NCBI GenBank assembly: GCA_028351715.1
Contig: JAOMKM010000002.1
Coordinates: 42,515-106,514, forward strand
DNA from: Methylophilaceae bacterium
GTDB taxonomy: Bacteria > Pseudomonadota > Gammaproteobacteria > Burkholderiales > Methylophilaceae
Length of the DNA stretch: 64,000 nucleotides
Direction: 5' to 3'
Shown in pieces: positions 1 to 10,388 of this stretch. The position numbers and the translations under genes are program-made. Each line of letters begins with the position of its first letter. The first letter of the stretch is position 1. Under the pieces are notes generated by a model, which ran no database searches, was not told the origin of the DNA, and saw nothing but the letters and a program-made list of their open reading frames with translations.

Positions 1-1503
1 TTAATTTTAATTTTAATACCTGTTTTCAATGCACAAGGTACTAATTTAGTTGAAATTATCTCTTTTTCTGTAATAAAAATTTTATTATTATTATTTATTG
101 TTTTTAAAGCAGGTCAGCCTGTAATGAATTTTTGGTTTGGGATTGTTGCAAAAAATAAATCTAGGGAGCTATTTGTTTTAAATGTGTTAATGATTACCCT
201 TATTTTTGCTTATGTAACTAAGCTAGCCGGACTTTCTTATGCATTAGGAGCTTTTTTAGCTGGGATGTTGATTTCCGAAACTCGATATAGGCACCAAGTT
301 GAATCAGATATAACTTCATTTAGAAATATTTTATTAGGACTATTCTTTATTAGTGTCGGGATGATGTTAAATCTTGATATTTTAAGTAATAATTTTTTAT
401 TAATAATAATCTTATTTTTATGCCTCACACTTTTTAAGGTAGCCCTAATAACTCTACTTACTACTTTGTTTAAATATGAATTGGGAGTTGGTATTAGAAC
501 AGGTGTCATTCTTTCTCAGGCCGGCGAGTTTAGCTTTGTGATATTGGCTCTTGGACAAGAGAGTGGAATTATTTCTGGAGATATTTTACAAATTACATTA
601 TCGGTATGCCTTTTATCTATGTTATTTGCTCCTATACTAATTCCATTTAATGGAAGAATAGCTAGATATATTGCTAAGGGGTATTCAAAGAAAACAGAAA
701 CTCTTATGAAGCAATTAGAAGGTTTAGGCCATGATTTTTCTAATCACGTAATTTTATGCGGATATGGAAGAAGTGGACAATACTTGGGGAGGTTCTTAAA
801 GGAAGAAAACATTAATTATATTGCAATAGATATAGATTTAAATCGTGTAAATGATGCTTCTAATGCTGGAGAGAAGGTAATGTATGGAGATGCAAGCAGA
901 AGAATTGTTTTGAAAGCTGCAGGCATTGAAAGGGCTAAAGCTGTTGTGATTGCATATGCAAATGATAGATCTACTGAAAAAGTATTGAATGTTATTAGAG
1001 AAGCATACCCAAAATTACCTGTTATCGTGAGAACAAAAGATGAATCCTCAGTTGAGGCGCTCCAAAAAGCTGGAGCAACAGATGTTGTTCCAGAAGTTCA
1101 AGAAGGGAGTTTAATGCTTGCATCTCATGCATTAGTAATATTAGGAATTCCATTGAGTAATGTTATAAAGAAAATAAGAGTATTTAGAAGTGAGAGATAT
1201 AAGATGTTTAGAGGTTTTTTTGCTGGTGAAACTGACCTTGATCAAGATAATAATTTACAAGAGCGATTTCAACTTCACTCAATTGAAATAGATAAATATT
1301 TCTTTGTGGTAAATAGGCCTATTAAAAGTATTCCATTAAAAGAATTTAATATTGAAATTCAACATTTAAGAAGACCTAATATGCTTGAGAATATTGAACC
1401 ACGTGAGGATATAGTATTATCATCAGGCGATATAATTGTTATTTTAGGCTTGCAGGCAGACTTAAATATTTTTGAAAAATATGTAATAAATGGAAATAAA
1501 TAG
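1..1503 (+). CDS. Kef-type monovalent cation:proton antiporter with C-terminal RCK/TrkA-N domain (5' truncated by window edge)
   Basis: Frame is open from base 1 through the listed ORF start at 124. Membrane segments with GxFLAGMLISE and QAGEFSFVILALG, then Rossmann NAD-binding HVILCGYGRSGQYLGRFL. Confidence 0.88.
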   Translation, partial: LILILIPVFNAQGTNLVEIISFSVIKILLLLFIVFKAGQPVMNFWFGIVAKNKSRELFVLNVLMITLIFAYVTKLAGLSYALGAFLAGMLISETRYRHQVESDITSFRNILLGLFFISVGMMLNLDILSNNFLLIIILFLCLTLFKVALITLLTTLFKYELGVGIRTGVILSQAGEFSFVILALGQESGIISGDILQITLSVCLLSMLFAPILIPFNGRIARYIAKGYSKKTETLMKQLEGLGHDFSNHVILCGYGRSGQYLGRFLKEENINYIAIDIDLNRVNDASNAGEKVMYGDASRRIVLKAAGIERAKAVVIAYANDRSTEKVLNVIREAYPKLPVIVRTKDESSVEALQKAGATDVVPEVQEGSLMLASHALVILGIPLSNVIKKIRVFRSERYKMFRGFFAGETDLDQDNNLQERFQLHSIEIDKYFFVVNRPIKSIPLKEFNIEIQHLRRPNMLENIEPREDIVLSSGDIIVILGLQADLNIFEKYVINGNK

Positions 1504-2516
1504 TGTCTTTAAAAGTTGCAGTTATAGGCGCTGGTATCGTTGGATGCCTTACAGCAATTAAGCTTCAAGAGTCAGGTTATGATGTGACTATAATTGATAA
1601 AAATGAAATTGGAAAAGAATCAAGCTGGGCAGGGGCAGGTATTTTATTTCCTTTAATGCCTTGGGAGTATGAACCAAGAGTTTTTGAGCTATGTATCTCC
1701 GCTGCAAATTTCTATAAGAATTTTTCATCAAAATTATTTAAGATTACTGGTATTGATTCAGAATTTATTGAATCTGGTTTGTTATGTATTGATCCTCCAG
1801 ATAAAAAAACTATTTTAAATTGGGCAAAAAATAATAATTTAAATTTTAATGAGTGTTCATTTTTAAATTTACCTTCATATTTATTTCCAGGAGTGACTCA
1901 AATTCGCCCCCCAAGATTGATGGAAGCAATTAAATTATTTATGCAAGAAATTGGAATTAATATTAGAGAAAATACAAATTTAATAAAACTAAAAAAAGAA
2001 GGCTATAAAATTGAGAGTTGGCCTACAACAGAAAATGAACAAATTAAAGCTGATATATTTGTTATTACCTCTGGGGCATGGAGTTCAAATTTAGTTATTG
2101 ATCAAGAGGATATTATCTATCCTGTGAGAGGACAAATGATTCAGTATAAAAAAATAGAAGTTAATATGAAACACATTTTATATTCTGATGATTTTTATAT
2201 ATTACAAAGAAAAGACGGAGTAATATTAGCTGGAAGTACCGTGGAGCATGTAGGTTTTGATAAAAATACTGATGCAACTGCATTAAATGAGCTTATGAAA
2301 AAAACTTCAATATTGGTACCAGAACTGAAAGAGATAATGCCTGAAAATCATTGGGCTGGAATTAGGCCAGGTACCAAAGGAAATATTCCGATTATCAAAA
2401 AATCTGAAAATTACGAAAATATCTTCATTAATTCTGGGCATTACCGATATGGATTAACTATGGCTCCGATGTCTGCAGAAGAAATATATAAACTAATATC
2501 AGAATCAATCGAATGA
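1503..2516 (+). CDS. thiO: FAD-dependent glycine/D-amino-acid oxidase, ThiO-like
   Basis: N-terminal FAD motif VAVIGAGIVGCLTAIKL, SSWAGAGILFPL, and C-terminal HYRYGLTMAP typical of ThiO/DAO. GTG start. Confidence 0.8.
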   Translation: MSLKVAVIGAGIVGCLTAIKLQESGYDVTIIDKNEIGKESSWAGAGILFPLMPWEYEPRVFELCISAANFYKNFSSKLFKITGIDSEFIESGLLCIDPPDKKTILNWAKNNNLNFNECSFLNLPSYLFPGVTQIRPPRLMEAIKLFMQEIGINIRENTNLIKLKKEGYKIESWPTTENEQIKADIFVITSGAWSSNLVIDQEDIIYPVRGQMIQYKKIEVNMKHILYSDDFYILQRKDGVILAGSTVEHVGFDKNTDATALNELMKKTSILVPELKEIMPENHWAGIRPGTKGNIPIIKKSENYENIFINSGHYRYGLTMAPMSAEEIYKLISESIE

Positions 2517-3415
2517 AGAAATCTATTACAATTTGGAGGGTTATAGATGGAATTTATGGGCATGAAAAACAAAGTAAGTCCCTTACATCATCACTATCAA
2601 AAATAATAAATACAAAAATAATTGATTTATCAGTAAAAAATTTATGGGTACTCATAGTTAAAAACTATTTTATTAAAAATAAAATAAATAAACCTAAATT
2701 TATAATAGGCGCAGGTCACAAAACCCATATGATAATATTTTTATGTAAGTTAGTATTTGGAGGAAAAACAATACTCATTATGAAACCATCACTACCAATT
2801 AATTGGTTTGATTTATGTTTTATTCCATATCATGACCATGTAAACAACATTGAGAAAAAAAATATAGTTAAAATTTACGGTGCACTAAATAGCCTTAGAA
2901 ATTTAGGAAAACATAACCCTAAAAGGGGCTTAATATTAATTGGAGGTAATTCAAAATACTTTAATTGGGATAATAATAATATTTCTCTGCAAATAAAAAG
3001 TATATGTAAAACATATCCAGATGTTCAATATTATTTAACGACATCAAGAAGGACACCATCGACATTTCTTAAAAGCCTAGTTTCGATGAATATAAAAAAT
3101 ATAGAAATAACTTCATGGTCCGAAGTAGATAATTTATGGATTGAAAAAAGATTGAATGAATGTAAAAAAGTATCGGTAACAATCGATTCAATTTCAATGA
3201 TTTATGAAGCGATATCAGCCGGTGGACAGGTCTCAATAATTGATCTTATTAAAAAGAAGGAAAATAAGATATCTAGAGAGGTAGAAAGATTAATTTCTAA
3301 GAAAATTCTACGGAAAATAGGAAATAATGAAATGAAAGAGCCTAAAATTATTATTAAGGAGTCTGATCGTTGTGCAGTAATTATAAAAAATAAATTCCTT
3401 AAACCTTCATCGTGA
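2513..3415 (+). CDS. ELM1/GtrOC1-like (DUF1022) putative nucleoside-diphosphate-sugar epimerase/glycosyltransferase-fold protein
   Basis: IWRVIDGIYGHEKQSKSL, IGAGHKTH, LILIGG, TTSRRTP and TIDSISMIYEAISAGGQV match the ELM1-like family. 4-nt ATGA overlap with upstream gene. Confidence 0.7.
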   Translation: MKKSITIWRVIDGIYGHEKQSKSLTSSLSKIINTKIIDLSVKNLWVLIVKNYFIKNKINKPKFIIGAGHKTHMIIFLCKLVFGGKTILIMKPSLPINWFDLCFIPYHDHVNNIEKKNIVKIYGALNSLRNLGKHNPKRGLILIGGNSKYFNWDNNNISLQIKSICKTYPDVQYYLTTSRRTPSTFLKSLVSMNIKNIEITSWSEVDNLWIEKRLNECKKVSVTIDSISMIYEAISAGGQVSIIDLIKKKENKISREVERLISKKILRKIGNNEMKEPKIIIKESDRCAVIIKNKFLKPSS

Positions 3416-4539
3416 AAATAAAATCAAAAAAAATAATTGTAGCTCAAGTTCTACCTGAGATTAATTCTGGAGGTGTAGAAAGAGGCACATTAGAACTTGG
3501 AAAATATCTTGTTAAGCATGGTCATAAATCTATAGTTATTTCTGGCGGAGGCAGATTAAAAAACCAATTAAAAAGTGAGGGAAGCAGCCATATTGATTTA
3601 AATGTTGGAAATAAATCGATCCTAATATTTTTTTTGATACCAAAATTAATTTCTATTATAAAAAAAAATAAAATTAATATTATTCATGCTAGATCAAGGC
3701 TGCCGGCATGGATTTGTTATTTTGCAATAAATTTGATGGTAAAAAGTAAACGACCAATATTAATAACAACTATTCATGGGCCCTATTCAATTAACTTTTA
3801 TAGTTCAATTATGACCAAAGGAGACCGAGTTTTTGTAATTTCAAAAATGATCAAAGAATATGCAATCAAAAACTATAATATAAGTAGAGCTAAATTAGTC
3901 CTTAACTATAGGGGGGTTGATTCAAAGGAATTTGTTTTTGGCTATAAACCAAAATTACTATGGAAAAAAGAATGGTTTATGGACTACCCACAGACAAAAG
4001 ACAAAATTATTTTAACATTGCCTGCCAGAATAACTCGTTGGAAAGGCCAGGAAGATTTTATTAAAATGATTTCAAAACTTACTTCAAAAAATATCAATAT
4101 TCATGGGTTATTAGTTGGAGAAGCTAAGGGTAGAAAAGAGAAATATAAATCGCAATTATTAAAACAGATTAAAAAATTAGGAATTGATGAACATATAACA
4201 TTAACTGGCAATAGAACTGATGTGAAGGAAATTATGGCAATAAGTCATATTGTCTATTCCTTATCTAAAGAACCTGAAGCATTTGGAAGAGTTTCACTTG
4301 AGTCAATTAAATTAGGAGTCCCAATTATTGGTTATGATCATGGTGGAGTTGCTGAACAATTGAGGGAGATATTTCCTGAAGGATTAGTCCCTGTTAATGA
4401 CCACAGGAAATTAGCTGACCTATCAGAGAAATGGATTAAAAATCCTCCATTAGTAAAACCGACAAATAAATTTAGCTTAAAATCAATGCTAGATAAAACA
4501 TTAAAAACTTATTTAGACATATTATTAATAAAAAAATGA
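3412..4539 (+). CDS. Glycosyltransferase family 4
   Basis: NSGGVERGTLELGKYL N-terminal motif; C-terminal EPEAFGRVSLESIKLGVPIIGYDHGGVAE. GTG start with GTGA overlap. Confidence 0.85.
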   Translation: MKIKSKKIIVAQVLPEINSGGVERGTLELGKYLVKHGHKSIVISGGGRLKNQLKSEGSSHIDLNVGNKSILIFFLIPKLISIIKKNKINIIHARSRLPAWICYFAINLMVKSKRPILITTIHGPYSINFYSSIMTKGDRVFVISKMIKEYAIKNYNISRAKLVLNYRGVDSKEFVFGYKPKLLWKKEWFMDYPQTKDKIILTLPARITRWKGQEDFIKMISKLTSKNINIHGLLVGEAKGRKEKYKSQLLKQIKKLGIDEHITLTGNRTDVKEIMAISHIVYSLSKEPEAFGRVSLESIKLGVPIIGYDHGGVAEQLREIFPEGLVPVNDHRKLADLSEKWIKNPPLVKPTNKFSLKSMLDKTLKTYLDILLIKK

Positions 4540-5438
4540 TATTCAATAATTATAAAACTGATATTTGGGCAATTGGAGTAGTTAAAATGCCTATTGATAA
4601 ATTTATAAAAACTACTGAAGCTCCAAAAATAAAATGGATTTTTCCTAAGAAAAATTTTACTTTTCTTGCTGACCCTTTTGGTATTTGGAAAGATAATAAG
4701 CTCTATATTTTTTATGAGGGATTTGATTATAGATTTAAAAAAGGAAGAATTGACTGTACAGTTTTAAATAAAAATTTTAAGGAAATTGAGAGTTTTATAG
4801 TTTTAGATGAAAGCTTTCATTTGTCATATCCTTTTATTGTTGAGGATAATAATAGTATTTATATAATTCCGGAATCAAGCAGAGCAGAAAAAACTCTAAT
4901 TTATAAGTTTAAAGAATTTCCTAGAAAGCTTGAGCCAGTAGGGGAGTTGATACCTAACCTTGGTATGGTTGATCCAAGCCTTATTAAATATCAAGGAAAG
5001 TGGTGGTGCTTTTATTCGTTATTTGACAAAAATGACACAGCTAATGGAGATTTACATATTGCATATTCTAAAAATTTACTAGGACCATGGAAAAAGCATC
5101 CTAAAAATCCAGTAATAGTTGACTATGGAAGCTCCAGAATGGGAGGCAAACCTTTTTTATTAAGAGGTGATCTTCATCTGCCAATTCAGGATAGTGAAAC
5201 TACTTATGGGGCAAAATTAAAAATTATAAAAGTTGATTTATTGAATGAGAATAATTTTAAAGGGTCGCTAATAAAAATAATAAATCCTTTTTTCCATAAA
5301 CGCTATAACCAAGGCATTCATACATTATCTGATACAGGATCAGCTACCCTAATCGATTCTAAAAGAATTGATACTTCACCAGTCCGATTTTGGATCAATA
5401 TGCAAAGAAGACTATATAGGGCATTAGGATTAACATGA
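4536..5438 (+). CDS. Five-bladed beta-propeller-like protein of glycan clusters (GH43-like / glucosamine-inositolphosphorylceramide-transferase N-domain-like)
   Basis: FLADPFGIWKDNKLYIFYEGFDY, YPFIVEDNNSIYIIPES, MVDPSLIKYQGKWWCFYS and GKPFLLRGDLHLPIQD repeats. Confidence 0.65.
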   Translation: MIFNNYKTDIWAIGVVKMPIDKFIKTTEAPKIKWIFPKKNFTFLADPFGIWKDNKLYIFYEGFDYRFKKGRIDCTVLNKNFKEIESFIVLDESFHLSYPFIVEDNNSIYIIPESSRAEKTLIYKFKEFPRKLEPVGELIPNLGMVDPSLIKYQGKWWCFYSLFDKNDTANGDLHIAYSKNLLGPWKKHPKNPVIVDYGSSRMGGKPFLLRGDLHLPIQDSETTYGAKLKIIKVDLLNENNFKGSLIKIINPFFHKRYNQGIHTLSDTGSATLIDSKRIDTSPVRFWINMQRRLYRALGLT

Positions 5439-7354
5439 AGATTTTACATATTATGGGTGGAGCAAATGATGGGGGCGCTGAAATATTTTTTGCAGATGCA
5501 TTACTAGCATTAAATAATAAAAAAATTGACCAGCAAGCAATAGTTAATAAATGCTATAAAAAGATAAATCAATTAGATAATCTAAGCATTTCAATTCATC
5601 AGGCGTCGTTTAATAAAATATTTAAATGGGGCACAAAAAAAATAATTGAAAAAGTTGTAGCTGATTTTAAGCCTGATATTATTCATTACTGGATGGGGCG
5701 AGCATCTAGCTTTATGATCAAGGGGCCTCACGTTAATATTGGTTGGCATAGTGGTTATCGAGGAGTTGAGAGGTTTAGAGGATGCGACTTTCATCTAGCC
5801 TTAACTAAAGAATTAAAGGCACATTTAGTGAATCATAAGTTACCAGAAAAAAATATTTTCATATTGCCTATCTATGCCCCTTACCTAAAAGCAGAATCAA
5901 TAAAACGTGAAGTCTTTAATACTCCAATAAAAAGTCCATTATTGCTAACTATGGCAAGGCTCCATCCAGTGAAAGGACTAGATATATTATTAGATGCAAT
6001 GGTTGAAATACCCAAGGCTTATTTATGGATTGCAGGTTCGGGAGAGCTTGAATCTCAACTTAAACAACAAGCAAAGAAATTGGGAATAGAAAATAGAATA
6101 AAATTTTTAGGTTGGAGGGACGATAAGGAAGCACTAATGGCGGCAGCTGATCTTTTTGTCTTCCCCTCAAGAAATGATGCTTTTGGTGCAGTTATGCTTG
6201 AGGCATGGGCACACAAAATCCCATTTATAGCCACAAAAGCTCCTGGACCAAAGGCTTATATAAAGAATAAAATTGATGGGGTGTTAGTAGATATTGATAG
6301 TCCAAAAAAATTAAGCAAAGCAATTAAGATGACAATTAATAATATTCCTTTGCAAAAAAAGTTAATCAAAAACGGATATAAAAGATACCAAAAAGAGTTT
6401 ACTGAAAAAGCCTTTGTTTTGAATGTAACTAATATATATAAAGAAATACTAAATCTCCAGAAAATAATGATTAAAAAAATATTAATAATTAAGCATGGAG
6501 CATTAGGAGACATGATTCAGGCTGATGGGATGATGCAAGATATCCGGAGGACTTACCCTAAAGTAAGAATAATTCTCTTAACAACAAAGTCACACGCAGA
6601 ACTTTATAAACATGCACCTTTCATTGATGAAATTATCATTGATGAGAGAAAGCCATTTTGGAAAGTAAAATCGATTATTGATTTAGCTAGTAAGCTTCTA
6701 GATTTAAATATTGATAAGGTTATTGATCTACAGAACTCCAGAAGAACTAGATATTATAAAAAATTTATACTAAATAAAATTCAATGGAATGATACATCAA
6801 ACATAATTGATGAAGATTCTGGATTTGAGACTCAATTAACTCTATTAAGAAATATGGGAGTAAAGATTAAATTCTCGCAATCTCCAAATATACAATGGAC
6901 AACTAAGAATGTATCAAAGTTATTGGGGAATCAGAATATTAGAAGAAAATTTGTTGTTCTAATACCTGGATCGTCAAAAAAAAATCAAGAAAAAAGATGG
7001 CCTCATTTTCCTTTATTAGAAAAACTATTGATTAAAAATAAAATTTCAGTTCTAACTTTGCTTGGGGATGAAGAGAAAAATTTAGAGTCTAGTTTTCAAG
7101 GCCCTGTTTTAAAAAATTTAAGTTGGTTCGAGCTAGCTGGATGCCTTAATGAGTCATCATTTGTTATTGGAAATGATTCTGGACCAACATTTTTAGCTTC
7201 TTATTTAAACAAAAAAGGATTGGCACTTTTTGGTCCAACAACTTCAGCAAAAGCAACTAGCATATTTATAATTGGATCATTTAAAGCTATTGAGGCTGAT
7301 AATTTAGAAAAATTAAAACCTATTGATGTTTATAACAGCTTTAAGAATTTTTAA
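5435..7354 (+). CDS. Fused GT4 glycosyltransferase (about residues 1-343) + GT9 heptosyltransferase-like (about residues 345-639)
   Basis: N-terminal half: MARLHPVKGLDILLDAM, FPSRNDAFGAVMLEAWAHKIPFIAT (GT4). C-terminal half begins MIKKILIIKHGALGDMIQADGMM and ends FVIGNDSGPTFLASYLNKKGLALFGPT (GT9). Confidence 0.85.
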   Translation: MKILHIMGGANDGGAEIFFADALLALNNKKIDQQAIVNKCYKKINQLDNLSISIHQASFNKIFKWGTKKIIEKVVADFKPDIIHYWMGRASSFMIKGPHVNIGWHSGYRGVERFRGCDFHLALTKELKAHLVNHKLPEKNIFILPIYAPYLKAESIKREVFNTPIKSPLLLTMARLHPVKGLDILLDAMVEIPKAYLWIAGSGELESQLKQQAKKLGIENRIKFLGWRDDKEALMAAADLFVFPSRNDAFGAVMLEAWAHKIPFIATKAPGPKAYIKNKIDGVLVDIDSPKKLSKAIKMTINNIPLQKKLIKNGYKRYQKEFTEKAFVLNVTNIYKEILNLQKIMIKKILIIKHGALGDMIQADGMMQDIRRTYPKVRIILLTTKSHAELYKHAPFIDEIIIDERKPFWKVKSIIDLASKLLDLNIDKVIDLQNSRRTRYYKKFILNKIQWNDTSNIIDEDSGFETQLTLLRNMGVKIKFSQSPNIQWTTKNVSKLLGNQNIRRKFVVLIPGSSKKNQEKRWPHFPLLEKLLIKNKISVLTLLGDEEKNLESSFQGPVLKNLSWFELAGCLNESSFVIGNDSGPTFLASYLNKKGLALFGPTTSAKATSIFIIGSFKAIEADNLEKLKPIDVYNSFKNF

Positions 7355-8555
7355 GAGCAAGTACCCAGCCAGAAAATAGCCAGATAGTTGCGGCTATCCA
7401 GTTATTGAAAAGGCTCATGCCACCAATTAATGGGAAAAATGAAATAAAGAGGAGAGTAAAACCAAAAAAGAAATAGAGCCACTTTTTTTGTGAAAGATGT
7501 TCTTTGAGGGCACTAATACCAATAGAAACAATCATTAAGTAGTATAAGAAAAATCCAACAATACCTGTTTCTGAAAGTAATTCAAATGAAATATTATGAG
7601 GGTGTGCACACACAGACACACCTGTATTTTTAAAATCTTGTGCTATACATTCCAATCTATATTGATGAATCCCAACGCCAAAAATGGGTGATTGCATCCA
7701 GACGTTATATGCACTTTGATAAACTATTCCATAGTCTGAGCTATAAAAGTTACTTAACTTATCTAGTATTCCAATTACCTGTCTTTCAAATATCATTGTA
7801 AAGTTAAATGCTAAAACGGCAACAAAACTAAGAAATACAAAGCAACCTAATGAAATAATTCTTCTATAGTTTGGATATTGAAAATATAGAGCCGCCAAAG
7901 AGAGCATTGAACCCGATAGTGCTAATATTAAAGCCATGCGCTCACCAGTAATGAATACTGTCAAAAGCATTGTTGTAGTAATAATAAGAATTAAAAAAAT
8001 TTTCTTTTTAGGATTATTAAATTGTGAAAAAAGAATTCCAATATAAAATAGAATAAAAGTAAGTCTTGCAAGAAAAATACCAGGAACACTATTGTTTTCT
8101 CTAAATGGCCCAGTTAATCTATCGCCTTGTAAAGGCAGATACCCAAAAATATCTACTCGAAAAAAGTACTGCCACCATGTATCAAACGCAATAAAAATTA
8201 AAGTAACTGCCATTACAGCTAATAGTTTTTTTTGATTAATTTGGGATTTCAAAAGCCAATATGAAAGAGCCATAGCAAATAGCGGCCAGCGAATAAAGGC
8301 TAATGAGTACAAGAGACTTCCTTTGGTATTAATGCTCATAGGGGTATTAATAAACAAAAGATAGCCAACAAAAATTAGTGAGCATAAAAACCATTTCTCA
8401 CCAAGCCATTCCCAATCCTGAAGTTTATAGGATCGGTATAAAAAAATAAGGCCAATACTTACTATCGTAATATCTGCAGCTGATCTTGAGAAGATCAATA
8501 GAATAGGCAGTAAAAAAACAATATTTTTTTCAAATAATTTTAAAAACGAAGACAT
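7341..8555 (-). CDS. O-antigen ligase family (WaaL-like) membrane protein
   Basis: Polytopic protein with GDRLTGPFRENNSVPG, FGVGIHQYR and AHPHNISFELLSETGIVGFFLY, typical of Wzy_C/WaaL. Confidence 0.82.
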   Translation of the reverse strand: MSSFLKLFEKNIVFLLPILLIFSRSAADITIVSIGLIFLYRSYKLQDWEWLGEKWFLCSLIFVGYLLFINTPMSINTKGSLLYSLAFIRWPLFAMALSYWLLKSQINQKKLLAVMAVTLIFIAFDTWWQYFFRVDIFGYLPLQGDRLTGPFRENNSVPGIFLARLTFILFYIGILFSQFNNPKKKIFLILIITTTMLLTVFITGERMALILALSGSMLSLAALYFQYPNYRRIISLGCFVFLSFVAVLAFNFTMIFERQVIGILDKLSNFYSSDYGIVYQSAYNVWMQSPIFGVGIHQYRLECIAQDFKNTGVSVCAHPHNISFELLSETGIVGFFLYYLMIVSIGISALKEHLSQKKWLYFFFGFTLLFISFFPLIGGMSLFNNWIAATIWLFSGWVLALKNS

Positions 8556-8625
8556 GATTATTGGTAGTTTCTTTTAGATTTTGTTTACTATAGATTAATA
8601 TACTACTTTATCCAAAAAAATTATT

Positions 8626-9522
8626 ATGCCAAAAAATATACTACTAGTTTCAGGTGGCGACACAAAATACTTTAATCTTCTTTGCGAGCTATTAAATTCT
8701 ATTAGAAATTTACCTGATGGAGATAGGATAAATTTAGCTTTTCTAGATGGTGGATTAAAAGAAAAAGAAATCAATTTTTTTAAAAAGAATAATGTTAATG
8801 TTGTTGATCCAGGGTGGCGGCATCCAATTGCTGAGAAGAAATGCAAAGGGAGAGATTTTTTAAAAATTAATATTGCAAAATTACATCTAGATAAAATTTT
8901 CCCTGAATATAAAATTATTATTTGGATTGATGGCGATGCCTGGTTACAAAGTACATCTGTAATTAAATTATTTGAATTGGTGGCATTAAAAAAGAAATTG
9001 GCGATAGTTTCGCAAGCAACAAGACTACAAGAAAATCATATTTCTTTCAAAAATGCATTTTTTAATTTTGTAAAGCTAAAAAATATTTTATATAAAAATG
9101 CAGTGCGTTCGGGTCTAAGTAGAAGTATTTGTCTTAATCTCCAAGGTAGACCTACTTTAAATGCAGGTGCTTATGGACTTCATCAATCTTCTGGTCATTG
9201 GGAGAATTTTAGATATTGGCAAGATATCATCCTAAGAAAAGGAAGGCTATTCACCTCCGATCAGCTAGCAATGGGATTAGCTATTTGGCAAGATAATTTA
9301 TCTTATGAGGCATTACCTGATATTTGTAACTACATGGGTCCTTGGCGGTGGTGTAAAAAAAGAAAAATTTTTGTTGATTACTTTGCTCCTTATGATCCAA
9401 TTAGTGTAGTTCACTTGGCGGGCCAAGATAAGATGAGAGCTGACCCAAGTACTAAAATAACAATTATGGATATGAATGATGCCCCAATTCTAAAATCATT
9501 AAGATTTCAAGGGAAATCTTAA
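8626..9522 (+). CDS. GT8-like / GT-A fold glycosyltransferase
   Basis: IIIWIDGDAWLQ (DxD-like), TLNAGAYG, TSDQLAMGLAIW and C-terminal VVHLAGQDKMR are GT8-like features. Confidence 0.6.
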   Translation: MPKNILLVSGGDTKYFNLLCELLNSIRNLPDGDRINLAFLDGGLKEKEINFFKKNNVNVVDPGWRHPIAEKKCKGRDFLKINIAKLHLDKIFPEYKIIIWIDGDAWLQSTSVIKLFELVALKKKLAIVSQATRLQENHISFKNAFFNFVKLKNILYKNAVRSGLSRSICLNLQGRPTLNAGAYGLHQSSGHWENFRYWQDIILRKGRLFTSDQLAMGLAIWQDNLSYEALPDICNYMGPWRWCKKRKIFVDYFAPYDPISVVHLAGQDKMRADPSTKITIMDMNDAPILKSLRFQGKS

Positions 9523-10388
9523 TGATTCAGAGTATCTTAACTGCTCTTATTAAACTAATCCTTAGAATACTTCCTCTATTTATTATTCAATATCTAGGAA
9601 TCCTATTAGGAAAACTTTTTCATTATTTAAGACCAAATATTAGGGCTATGCTTATTAAAAATATCAAAAGTACTGGAATTTTTAAAACTAGCCATACACT
9701 CAATAATGCTATAAATGAAAATATTAATGAGACAGGCAAGACTATTATTGAGAGTTTGGCTATTTGGGCAAATTCTCAAAATAGAGTATTAAAGTGGATA
9801 AAGAATGTTAAAGGTGAAGGGTATATTGAAAAAGCTAAAAAGGTAGGAAAAGGGATAATTTTTTTGACGCCACATATGGGAGCATATGAAATTACTTCAA
9901 TTTATTATGGCTTAAACAATCCCCTTACTATTCTATATAGGCCGCCAAGAAAGAATTGGTTAGTAAAATTTATGAATGAGGGAAGAAAAAAAGGATTTAT
10001 TAAATTAGCCCCAACCAAAAAAACAGGTATTAAAAAAATATTGCTTGCATTAAGAAAGGGAGAGGCTGTAGGTATTCTACCTGATCAAGTAGCTAAAAAA
10101 GGAGAGGGAGAGTGGGCCCCTTTTTTTAATAGACCTGCTTATACAATGAATTTAGCTAGTCGCTTAGCAAAGAAAACAGGCGCTTCAGTCATCATGGTCT
10201 ATGGCGAAAGATTATCGTTAGGCAAAGGCTTTATAATTCACCTAGAGCCTATTAAATTGAAAGATATTAAGGGGCCGAAGGAATTGAATCAGCAATTAGA
10301 AAAACAAATCCTCAAGAATCCAACGCAATACCTTTGGAATTATGATAAACATAAGGGATGCGAATCCCAATTAGATAATGTTGCATAG
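9522..10388 (+). CDS. LpxL/HtrB-family lysophospholipid (lipid A) acyltransferase
   Basis: IFLTPHMGAYEI (HX4E), ILYRPPRKNWL, GEAVGILPDQV, FFNRPAYTMNLASRLA. Confidence 0.88.
   Translation: MIQSILTALIKLILRILPLFIIQYLGILLGKLFHYLRPNIRAMLIKNIKSTGIFKTSHTLNNAINENINETGKTIIESLAIWANSQNRVLKWIKNVKGEGYIEKAKKVGKGIIFLTPHMGAYEITSIYYGLNNPLTILYRPPRKNWLVKFMNEGRKKGFIKLAPTKKTGIKKILLALRKGEAVGILPDQVAKKGEGEWAPFFNRPAYTMNLASRLAKKTGASVIMVYGERLSLGKGFIIHLEPIKLKDIKGPKELNQQLEKQILKNPTQYLWNYDKHKGCESQLDNVA

Noticed and set aside
237-509. Antisense ORF inside the Kef-type gene (and similar ORFs at 5591, 6256, 8595, 14658, 16422, 17109, 19432, 22310, 22396, 23380, 28998, 30154, 32273, 33885, 34311, 39550, 39791, 42439, 48241, 49141, 50110, 50162, 50437, 53958, 55804, 62124, 63613)
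   Set aside because: They lie opposite or out of frame within strongly supported genes and show no recognisable domain, so they are treated as chance ORFs.
9870-9900. Atypical catalytic motif in the LpxL-like acyltransferase (HMGAYE)
   Set aside because: HX4E is an accepted variant of the family's HX4D/E motif, so it is not unusual.
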